Source of the DNA: VXYL01 sp047518105
GTDB lineage: Bacteria; Pseudomonadota; Gammaproteobacteria; Pseudomonadales; Azotimanducaceae
Assembly: GCA_047518105.1 (NCBI GenBank)
Contig: JAKZRQ010000233.1
Coordinates: 1-11,046, forward strand
Direction of reading: 5' to 3'
Length of the DNA: 11,046 nt
In this document: positions 1 to 5,142 of the stretch, one piece after another
Position numbering within the stretch: position 1 is the stretch's first letter
Layout of the letters: the number at the start of each line of letters is the position of its first letter
Program-made: the position numbers and the translations under genes
The notes under the pieces: model-generated
Database searches by the model: none
The model's input: the letters and a program-made list of their open reading frames with translations, nothing else
What the model was told of the DNA's origin: nothing

Positions 1-161
1 ACTAGTTTGACCGCGATGTCGATGATCGTGCCGATGGCGGACTGCGCTGGCCGCGCCCTCGCGGGTCTTTTGGCCCCGTGTGTACACGGGGCCAAAATCC
101 TCCGCGATCATCACGGCCCCTGGTGAGAAATGCGGGCTAGGGTGCGAGGCGGGGTGAACGA
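1..161. other. Left-edge region with no confident gene
   Basis: Frame 1 on the plus strand is open from the window edge to a TGA at 124-126 (41 codons) with GC-rich third positions, so the tail of a gene entering from the left is possible. I do not recognise the peptide, and the frame runs straight through the 68-97 palindrome, which is unusual for a coding end. Nothing else is supported here. Confidence 0.3.
68..97. repeat. Near-perfect 30-bp palindrome (14-bp arms)
   Basis: The left arm TTTTGGCCCCGTGT and right arm ACACGGGGCCAAAA are exact reverse complements separated by only GT. On single-stranded nucleic acid this would fold into a very stable GC-rich hairpin. The order is T-run, GC core, A-run when read on either strand, so no U-tract follows the stem and it is not a canonical Rho-independent terminator. 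It lies about 65 bp beyond the stop of the minus-strand zinc-ribbon gene, so it could act as a 3'-end hairpin for that unit, a dyad bound by a protein, or part of an element extending beyond the window. The function is unknown. Confidence 0.85.
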
Positions 162-485
162 TCAGCACTTCGGAGAGCGGGCAAAGCACGCGGCCCGCTT
201 GCAGGCATCGGAGCAAAAGCGGTCGGAACCGTAGGGCAGGAACCACTCGTTGCACGATTTGCAGCGCTTGGGCGCCGACTTCAATGGTTGCAGAGCACCG
301 ATCCGGCGTTCCTCCAAGCGCTCCGCAATGTCGTGATTGCGGTCGGCCATGTCCCGGAACTCCCGGTCGCCGATGTCCATCAGTTCCATGATTTGACCGA
401 TTTCCAGGTGCGGCGAGCGCAGCAGCAAAGCAACGGCCGCCTCATCGACGGGAGTTCGAGCGCCTCTGTGGGAACCATCGGTCAT
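162..485 (-). CDS. Small zinc-ribbon-like protein (CxxC...CxxxC), 107 aa
   Basis: The start at 485 is chosen because GGGAGG lies about 6 bases upstream of that ATG. The open frame continues back to 626, but the extra N-terminal part has no such site and no recognisable character. Residues 12-65 are acidic and helix-prone (DEAAVALLLRSPHLEIGQIM, then MDIGDREFRDM), resembling a small helical or HTH-like segment. The C-terminal half carries C75-x2-C78-x12-C91-x3-C95, followed by C100 and C107, in the context CKSCNEWFLPYGSDRFCSDAC. This is the usual look of a small four-cysteine zinc ribbon of the CSxAC type found in many short bacterial proteins of unknown role. It lies 152 bp downstream of the RHH gene on the same strand and may be the last gene of that unit. 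A nucleic-acid or protein-binding role is an inference. Confidence 0.72.
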   Translation of the reverse strand: MTDGSHRGARTPVDEAAVALLLRSPHLEIGQIMELMDIGDREFRDMADRNHDIAERLEERRIGALQPLKSAPKRCKSCNEWFLPYGSDRFCSDACKRAACFARSPKC

Positions 486-637
486 GTCGTTCCTCCCGCC
501 TCGTGCCAAGCTGTCGAGCGCAGTCCGCGAACAATGGGAAGCGTCGTGCCCACAATCAAGCTTCTTCGGGACAAGGTCAAGGCCCTCTTCGTTGACACCG
601 ACGGACCGCTCACCGATCAAGCTCAAGCTTGGGATGC
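486..637. other. 152-bp intergenic stretch
   Basis: This spacer separates the stop of the RHH gene from the RBS of the zinc-ribbon gene on the minus strand. The RBS (GGAGG in GCGGGAGG read on the minus strand) lies at its left end. I see no clear terminator or strong promoter in it. An N-terminal extension of the zinc-ribbon frame is open through most of it but looks non-coding. Confidence 0.4.
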
Positions 638-859
638 CTACGGATCCCGTACATCGTCGTTCGGGGCTCGGTCGCCCCTGGTCGTTTCGCTCGTCGCGTC
701 CTTTGGCTCCTGCGGCGCGAAACGCCCCGCCTGGTGCAGCGCGCGTCGCAACAGGAAGTCGATCTGCGCGTTGACGCTACGCAGTTCGTCCCCGGCCCAG
801 CGATTGAGCGCAGCGAGGACCTCCGGATCCGTACGCAGCAGGAACGACTTGCGCGCCAT
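638..859 (-). CDS. Arc-like ribbon-helix-helix DNA-binding protein, 73 aa
   Basis: The first ten residues (ARKSFLLRTD) form the beta strand typical of Arc/MetJ-type ribbon-helix-helix proteins. Two helices follow, PEVLAALNRWAGDELRS and NAQIDFLLRRALHQAG. The phrase LRSVNAQIDFLLRRAL is characteristic of Arc-family DNA-binding domain proteins, which act as dimers inserting the beta ribbon into the major groove. Residues after about 48 form a charged, disordered tail. The start is preceded by a purine-rich GGGGGG stretch. The gene begins 17 bp after the stop of the SPFH gene, so the two are almost certainly co-transcribed. From memory, pairs of an SPFH membrane protein and a small Arc-like protein recur in many bacteria. 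The role is unknown: autoregulation of the unit and an antitoxin-like role are both conceivable, and no toxin partner is visible. Confidence 0.85.
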   Translation of the reverse strand: MARKSFLLRTDPEVLAALNRWAGDELRSVNAQIDFLLRRALHQAGRFAPQEPKDATSETTRGDRAPNDDVRDP

Positions 860-876
860 CCCCGAAAGCCCCCCGG

Positions 877-1746
877 CTATTGATAGACGGAGCCGGTGTT
901 CAACACCGGCTGCGTCCCCTTGTCGCTGCAGAGCACCACCAGTAGATTGCTCACCATGGCGGCCTTGCGTTCTTCGTCGAGATCGACAATGCCTCGGCTC
1001 GAGAGATTGTCCAGCGCCATTTGCACCATGCTGACGGCACCCTCGACGATCTGTTCCCGGGCTTCGATGATGGCCCCCGCCTGCTGGCGCTGAAGCATGG
1101 CCGAGGCAATCTCCGGCGCGTAGGCCAGGTGCGTGATCCGCGCTTCGAGCACCTCGAGGCCCGCCTTGTGCAATCGGCCCTGAATCTCGGTCTTCAACTG
1201 GCCCGCGATCTCCTCCGTATTGCCGCGCAGGGAGATCTGCGCCTCGTCACGCGTGTCGTAGGGATGCCGGACCGCCAGGTTGCGGACAGCAGACTCGCTC
1301 TGCACGTGCATGAAGTTCACGTAGTCGTCCACCTCGAAGGTGGCCTCCGCAGTGTCAACGACCTTCCAGACCACGACTGCCGCGATCTCGATGGGATTCC
1401 CCTCCGAATCGTTCACCTTCGAGCGATCGGTCTCGAAGTTGCGCACCCTGAGCGAGATCCTTCGCTTCGAACAGAACGGATTCGCCCAACGCAGACCTTG
1501 ATCGCTGACCGTGCCCACGTAGCGGCCGAACAACTGCAACACCCGCGCCTCGTTGGGGTTGACCATGAACAGCCCTATGACCAGGAAGACAAGGATCGGG
1601 AACAGGACGACGGCGGCGATGATCGGCAGGGCCGCGCCAGCTACGACACCGACGATGAAAAGCGCGATATCGCCTCCGATCGCCACTAGCAGCACGAGCA
1701 GGACAAGGACGCCCGACAGGGCGGTGCGTGGGATCTCCTGGACCAT
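877..1746 (-). CDS. SPFH/band 7 domain membrane protein, 289 aa
   Basis: Residues 9-62 form a long hydrophobic stretch with two membrane segments (about 9-33 and 38-61), interrupted only by GGD. The SPFH domain starts at NPNEARVLQLFGRYVGT and includes GLRWANPF, SLRVRNFE, the VNDSEGNPIEIAAVVVWKV strand pair, EVDDYVNFMHVQSESAVRNL and the helical ARITHLAYAPEIASAMLQRQ. The C-terminus ends AAMVSNLLVVLCSDK...NTGSVYQ, which is typical for the stand-alone bacterial SPFH group related to stomatin/prohibitin proteins. SPFH proteins oligomerise as membrane scaffolds for lipid microdomains or proteases, but the job of this subgroup is not established. The length is normal. A promoter lies just upstream, giving a leader of only about 10 nt. 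The gene heads a unit with the RHH gene and is divergent from the metal-efflux operon. Confidence 0.93.
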   Translation of the reverse strand: MVQEIPRTALSGVLVLLVLLVAIGGDIALFIVGVVAGAALPIIAAVVLFPILVFLVIGLFMVNPNEARVLQLFGRYVGTVSDQGLRWANPFCSKRRISLRVRNFETDRSKVNDSEGNPIEIAAVVVWKVVDTAEATFEVDDYVNFMHVQSESAVRNLAVRHPYDTRDEAQISLRGNTEEIAGQLKTEIQGRLHKAGLEVLEARITHLAYAPEIASAMLQRQQAGAIIEAREQIVEGAVSMVQMALDNLSSRGIVDLDEERKAAMVSNLLVVLCSDKGTQPVLNTGSVYQ

Positions 1747-1763
1747 GGTGTTTCCACTGGTTG

Positions 1764-1793
1764 ATATTAGTTGGATATCTTATAGCTATCCAA
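1764..1793 (-). promoter_or_regulatory. Predicted sigma70-type promoter of the SPFH unit
   Basis: On the minus strand, TTGGAT (1788-1793) and TAATAT (1764-1769) are separated by 18 bp, a good match to a housekeeping -35/-10 pair. Transcription would begin near 1757, leaving a very short leader before the ATG at 1746, with only a weak purine stretch (GTGGAAA) as ribosome site. The -35 and spacer coincide with an inverted repeat, so the promoter is well placed for repression. Confidence 0.55.
1771..1793. promoter_or_regulatory. Inverted repeat TTGGATA-N9-TATCCAA, candidate operator
   Basis: Perfect 7-bp arms lie at 1771-1777 and 1787-1793, with additional matching positions in the AT-rich centre. 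The element is AT-rich in a very GC-rich window and overlaps the -35 and spacer of the SPFH promoter. It is also about 30 bp upstream of the -35 of the divergent metal operon. It could bind the RHH protein of the same unit or an unlinked regulator. No match to a named metal-regulator box was recognised. Confidence 0.5.
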
Positions 1794-1823
1794 GAGATAG
1801 CAGTCGAGTCACCGCAGCCCGCC

Positions 1824-1852
1824 TTGACCCGGTCCCATCCAAGGCGTATACC
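1824..1852 (+). promoter_or_regulatory. Predicted sigma70-type promoter of the metal-efflux operon
   Basis: TTGACC (1824-1829) and TATACC (1847-1852) are separated by exactly 17 bp, a strong match to a sigma70-like promoter. The expected start of transcription (1858-1860) coincides with the ATG at 1860, so the first gene would be translated from a leaderless or near-leaderless mRNA. The 17-bp spacer argues against direct MerR-family control (CueR, CadR and similar), whose target promoters have 19-20 bp spacers. Confidence 0.65.
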
Positions 1853-1859
1853 GTTCACT

Positions 1860-2237
1860 ATGAGACGCAGGCAGCCTGTCCGTGCATCGGTGTTGGCGCT
1901 GGCGGTCACCTTGGCCGGCATCGCTTGCGCCTGCGCGATCCCGGCGCTTGACGTCGGTGCGGCAGAGCCCACCGCGCACCACGCGAGTCACGGGACACCG
2001 GCGAAAGCGGAGTGCGCGCACGCCGACTGCCATGGCGATTGCGGCATCGATGCACTGGTCCCTGACCGGGATGGGTCGCTTGAGTTGCCGAAGACGCAGT
2101 TCGACGGTGGCGCCATCGCCGCCTCCTGGCCTGCGACCGTGCTCCCAACGCAGATCCTCTCCCGCCACTCGCCTCCGACACGCCCTTGGCGCGCCGCGGA
2201 CACACCGATTCGCCGCTTCGACATCCTGCTGAACTAG
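1860..2237 (+). CDS. Small exported His/Cys-rich protein, likely periplasmic metal-binding, 125 aa
   Basis: The N-terminus has positive charges (MRRRQPVR) and a hydrophobic core (VLALAVTLAGIACACAIPAL), an evident signal peptide. Cleavage near GAA35 is likely. The IACAC cysteines do not fit a standard lipobox. The mature protein begins with a metal-ligand cluster: H40, H41, H44, C52, H54, C57, H58 and C61 (HHASHG, ECAHADCHGDC). The tail SRHSPPTRPW...IRRFDILLN is a Pro/Arg-rich ending seen in small secreted proteins placed before metal RND genes, and overall it recalls the CopL/DUF2946-like class, although I cannot confirm the family. It lies first in the CusCBA operon, where a copper chaperone or sensor would fit. 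A longer frame from 1728 is open but overlaps the promoter and the SPFH start, so 1860 is preferred. No ribosome site is visible, consistent with leaderless translation. Confidence 0.72.
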   Translation: MRRRQPVRASVLALAVTLAGIACACAIPALDVGAAEPTAHHASHGTPAKAECAHADCHGDCGIDALVPDRDGSLELPKTQFDGGAIAASWPATVLPTQILSRHSPPTRPWRAADTPIRRFDILLN

Positions 2238-2252
2238 CGCCTCCTTCGATAC

Positions 2253-2270
2253 GTCGCGGCGCGCCGCGAC
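2253..2270. repeat. Perfect 18-bp palindrome
   Basis: GTCGCGGCGCGCCGCGAC is fully self-complementary and starts 15 bp after the stop of the His/Cys-rich gene. It is the first of three dyads in the spacer before the outer-membrane-factor gene. No T-tract follows, so it is not a standard intrinsic terminator. It could tune read-through or protect the transcript end. Confidence 0.7.
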
Positions 2271-2276
2271 TCACTC

Positions 2277-2318
2277 CCGCCACACCGTGGCGGCCCCCCG
2301 TATGCGTGGCGGCCGCCA
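2277..2318 (+). repeat. Two further GC-rich dyads in the cusC leader
   Basis: The first hairpin is CCGCCAC-ACC-GTGGCGG (2277-2293, 7-bp arms, 3-nt loop). The second dyad is TGGCGGCCGCCA (2307-2318, perfect palindrome). Both share GTGGCGG (2287-2293 and 2306-2312), so alternative pairing between the elements is possible. They lie more than 100 bp upstream of the cusC-like start. Alternate base pairing could act as an attenuator or mRNA stabiliser, but no direct evidence for either is visible. Confidence 0.55.
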
Positions 2319-2425
2319 TTCCCGTGGCAACCCGCTAGATCATCGCGGCTCGCAAATTCGGCTACCCAACGCCCTGCACGCGAGCGAGTTCCGAGCGATT
2401 GCGTCGGAGAAGATCGGAGGAAGGA

Positions 2426-3739
2426 ATGAAGGCATTGAATACGGCTTGGCTGGTGGCGACGCTTGGTGCGTTCCCGGCCGAAGCGGTTGCGCCGGACTAC
2501 GCAACCCATGGCGACCCAACGCTCGCCGCGTTGATCGCCGAAGCCCTTGAGAGGAACCCGCAGCTTCGGGAAGCCTCGGCGAACTACGCTGCGGCGCGCG
2601 AGGTCGTTCCACAGGTGACTGCGTTGCCGGACCCTACCCTCGCAGTCACGGGATACGCGCGATCGCCCCAAACCCGGGTCGGTCCGCAGACCAGCGGGGT
2701 CGCACTCACGCAGAGAGTCCCGTGGTTCGGGAAACGGGCGGACCAAGGCGAGTCCGCCACGAAGCAAGCGGCGATTAGCGGCGAGATCCTCAAGCGGCTG
2801 CGCGCCGACGTCGTCCGCCAGGTGAAGATCAGCTACTACGACCTCGCGTACCTCGACCGGGCGGTCCGGATCACGACCCAGGAGGAGCAGTTGCTCCACC
2901 TCTACGAGTCGCTGGCACGCGCCCAATACGCCCAGGGCATCGGCTTGCAGCAGGCGGTGGTCAAGCGGCAGGCGGAAATCACCCGGGTGCTCAGCCGAGG
3001 TCAGGATTTCCTGCGGCAACGCGTGGAGGTCGAGGCCGCGCTGAATGCGCTACGCGACCGGCCGGTGCACCTGCGCCTACCCGAGGTCGGACTCGGCGAC
3101 CGGCCGGCCGTGCGAATAGACTACGAACGCCTCTATGCGTTGGGAAGGACCACGGCGCCCGAAGCGAAAACCGCTCGGCTGCGCCGGGAGCACGACGAAA
3201 TCGGCGTCCGCCTGGCGCGCAAGCGCTATTGGCCCGACATGGTTGTCGGCGCCGGTTGGGGAATCGTCGGTCGGCGTCGCGACGAGCCGGGCCGGTCGCA
3301 GCCGCCGCCGGACAACGGCAAGGACACGTTCAACGTGAGCTTGGGCATCACCATCCCACTCTACCGCTCCAAGCTCGATGCGGGAGTCCGCGAGGCGAAC
3401 GCCCGTCTCGCCGGGGCCAACGAGGCGTACCGGAGCACGTTGAACCAAATCGATCTCGCCGTCCGGTCGGCCGGCGCCCGGCTGACGACGATCGACAAGC
3501 AAATCGCGTTGTTCAAGAACGCGCTGCTCCCACAAGCGGAACAGGCGCTGCGCTCCACCGAAGAAGCGTACTCGACGGGTACGACGGGCGTCCTCGATCT
3601 CCTGGACAGCGAAGAGATCCTGCTCGACGTTCAACTCGGCCTGGCCCGACTCGAAACCGACTACATGAGCGCGTTGGCCGACATGGAACGCGCCATCGGC
3701 ACTGCTTTCCCGCCGATGACGCCGAGGAGAGAACCATGA
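2426..3739 (+). CDS. cusC: TolC-family outer-membrane factor of a Cus-type efflux system, 437 aa
   Basis: The start at 2426 is chosen because GGAGGAAGGA directly precedes the ATG. An in-frame TTG at 2399 lies upstream of that site. A signal peptide (residues 1-20, ending AEA) is followed by two OEP (outer membrane efflux protein) repeats, about 31-225 and 240-425. Typical phrases are LIAEALERNPQLREASA, LPDPTLAV, TQRVPWFGKR, a long Ala/Gln-rich helix, and, in the second half, LGITIPLYRSKLDAGVREANARL and GTTGVLDLLDSEEILLDVQLGLARL. The family forms the trimeric outer-membrane channel with a periplasmic alpha-barrel. Unlike E. coli CusC, the signal region has no lipobox cysteine, so it is probably not lipid-anchored. 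The symbol is given by operon context. Its TGA overlaps the ATG of the next gene, indicating translational coupling. Confidence 0.92.
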   Translation: MKALNTAWLVATLGAFPAEAVAPDYATHGDPTLAALIAEALERNPQLREASANYAAAREVVPQVTALPDPTLAVTGYARSPQTRVGPQTSGVALTQRVPWFGKRADQGESATKQAAISGEILKRLRADVVRQVKISYYDLAYLDRAVRITTQEEQLLHLYESLARAQYAQGIGLQQAVVKRQAEITRVLSRGQDFLRQRVEVEAALNALRDRPVHLRLPEVGLGDRPAVRIDYERLYALGRTTAPEAKTARLRREHDEIGVRLARKRYWPDMVVGAGWGIVGRRRDEPGRSQPPPDNGKDTFNVSLGITIPLYRSKLDAGVREANARLAGANEAYRSTLNQIDLAVRSAGARLTTIDKQIALFKNALLPQAEQALRSTEEAYSTGTTGVLDLLDSEEILLDVQLGLARLETDYMSALADMERAIGTAFPPMTPRREP

Positions 3740-5073
3740 GAACCCACACCGTCCTTGCGCTGATCGCCGCTGCGGCCACCGGTGCCGGCGTATCGGCGCT
3801 GATCGCCTGGAACCCGTACGGATCGACCCCGGCCGCCAAGCAGACCGGGTCTTCGCATGAAGCGAGCGCCAAGCCCGAAGCACAGGAGATCTACACCTGC
3901 GGCATGCACCCCGACGTGATCCGCATAGAGCCTGGACCATGCCCGATCTGCGGCATGAAGCTCGTTCCCAAGAAATCGGGCGCCGAAGATCACGCCGACG
4001 ATGGCGGCGTACGCGTCGCCCCCAGCTTCCTGCAGAACTTCGGAGTGCGAACGACACTCGTCAAGCGGGGCACGCTGCCGATCTCGGTCCGGACCGTGGG
4101 CGTGCTCGCGCACGACGAAGAGAAGCTGGTCTCGGTGAACACCAAGTTCGAGGGTTGGATCGAGAAGGCCTACGTCAACAACGTCGGCGAATCGGTCGAG
4201 AAAGGCGACGTGCTGTTCGAAATCTACAGTCCCCAACTCGTCACCACCCAGCGCGAGTATCTCGCCGCCATGGACTACGTGGACCGGCTGGTGGGCAACG
4301 GCGCGTACCCGGACGCGGTGGCCCGCGCCGAGTCTCTGCTCGACGCCGCCCGCGAACGCCTGCAGTACTGGGATGTCACCGACGCGCAGATAGAGGCCTT
4401 GGAAGCGGCCAAGGAACCCTCCCGCACGGTTCGGTTCTTCTCTCCCGCCGCTGGCTTCATCGTCGACAAGATGGGGGATTCGCTCCCCGGCATGAGGCTC
4501 GTACCCGGCATGACGGTGCTCAAGATCGCCGATCATTCGACCCTGTGGGCAAAAGCCGAGTTCTTCGAAGAAGACCTCCGCCACGTCGATGAAGGCAGCC
4601 ACGCATCCATCGACACGGACGCGTTTCCCGGTCGCCACTGGAATGGCCGGATCCTGTTCTTTCGTTCCGCCGTCAATCCGGAAACGCGCGCCTTGACCGC
4701 CTTCGTCAAGGTCGACAACGCAGACCTCGCCCTGCGACCCATGATGTACGTCAACGTCTCCATCCGCGCGCAGGGGATACCCGACGCGGTCATCGTGCCG
4801 GCCGAGGCGGTGCTGCACAGCGGCGAGCGGGCGGTGGTCGTCGTCGCCAAGGGCGGTGGCGTGTTCGTGCCACGGGAAGTCACCCTTGGCGTGGTGGCAC
4901 AGGGCGAGCAGGAGATTGCGTCGGGCCTCGACCCCGGCGAGCAGGTGGTGGTCTCCTCGCAATTCCTCATCGACTCGGAAAGCAATCTCAAGGCTCGGAT
5001 CGCGCAGATGCTGAAAGGCAACGAAACCGACGAGCCCGCCGACGGCGCGATGGGTCTCCGCCATGACCACTGA
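3736..5073 (+). CDS. cusB: CusB-type RND periplasmic adaptor with heavy-metal-binding domain, 445 aa
   Basis: The start ATG overlaps the stop of the preceding gene (ATGA) and follows GAGGAGAG. Residues 1-26 are a signal or membrane anchor. Residues 51-77 are a heavy-metal-binding domain with C55-G-M57-H58-P and C69-P-I-C72-G-M74, the usual YTCGMHP...CPICGMKL module fused to many Cus-type adaptors. The membrane-fusion part follows: beta-barrel strand GTLPISVRTVGVL (113-125), a lipoyl/hairpin part around GWIEKAYVNNVGESVEKGDV and YSPQL, FSPAAGFIV, then RPMMYVNVSI and VPAEAVLHSG. The C-terminus ends in LRHDH. The protein links the inner-membrane pump to the outer-membrane channel and hands metal to CusA. 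The open frame extends far upstream inside the previous gene, but only this start has an RBS and a signal peptide. Confidence 0.94.
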   Translation: MRTHTVLALIAAAATGAGVSALIAWNPYGSTPAAKQTGSSHEASAKPEAQEIYTCGMHPDVIRIEPGPCPICGMKLVPKKSGAEDHADDGGVRVAPSFLQNFGVRTTLVKRGTLPISVRTVGVLAHDEEKLVSVNTKFEGWIEKAYVNNVGESVEKGDVLFEIYSPQLVTTQREYLAAMDYVDRLVGNGAYPDAVARAESLLDAARERLQYWDVTDAQIEALEAAKEPSRTVRFFSPAAGFIVDKMGDSLPGMRLVPGMTVLKIADHSTLWAKAEFFEEDLRHVDEGSHASIDTDAFPGRHWNGRILFFRSAVNPETRALTAFVKVDNADLALRPMMYVNVSIRAQGIPDAVIVPAEAVLHSGERAVVVVAKGGGVFVPREVTLGVVAQGEQEIASGLDPGEQVVVSSQFLIDSESNLKARIAQMLKGNETDEPADGAMGLRHDH

Positions 5074-5142
5074 CCGTCCCACCGCTTCGCCGACCACCCA
5101 GCCGAGCAACAAACCGGCGATTGCTCCATCCGAGGTGCCAAG

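Noticed and set aside
68..97. Palindrome as an intrinsic terminator
   Set aside because: No U-run follows the stem on either strand. Both sides end in AAAA.
486..626. Longer start (626) for the zinc-ribbon protein
   Set aside because: The ATG at 485 has a strong GGGAGG site at good spacing, while the 626 start lacks one and adds a featureless segment.
1021..1689. A 222-codon plus-strand frame opposite the SPFH gene
   Set aside because: The sense SPFH frame has clear family motifs. The antisense frame has none.
1824..1852. MerR-type (CueR/CadR) metal-responsive promoter
   Set aside because: The -35/-10 spacing is 17 bp and no dyad lies in the spacer. MerR-type promoters use 19-20 bp with a central dyad.
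1728..1859. Longer start (ATG 1728) for the His/Cys-rich protein
   Set aside because: The extension overlaps the SPFH start codon, both promoters and the inverted repeat. The 1860 start gives a proper signal peptide.
3661..5112. A 483-codon open frame opposite the CusB gene
   Set aside because: It has the same cause. Its composition is that of an antisense frame, and the sense strand has a complete adaptor with an RBS and a signal peptide.
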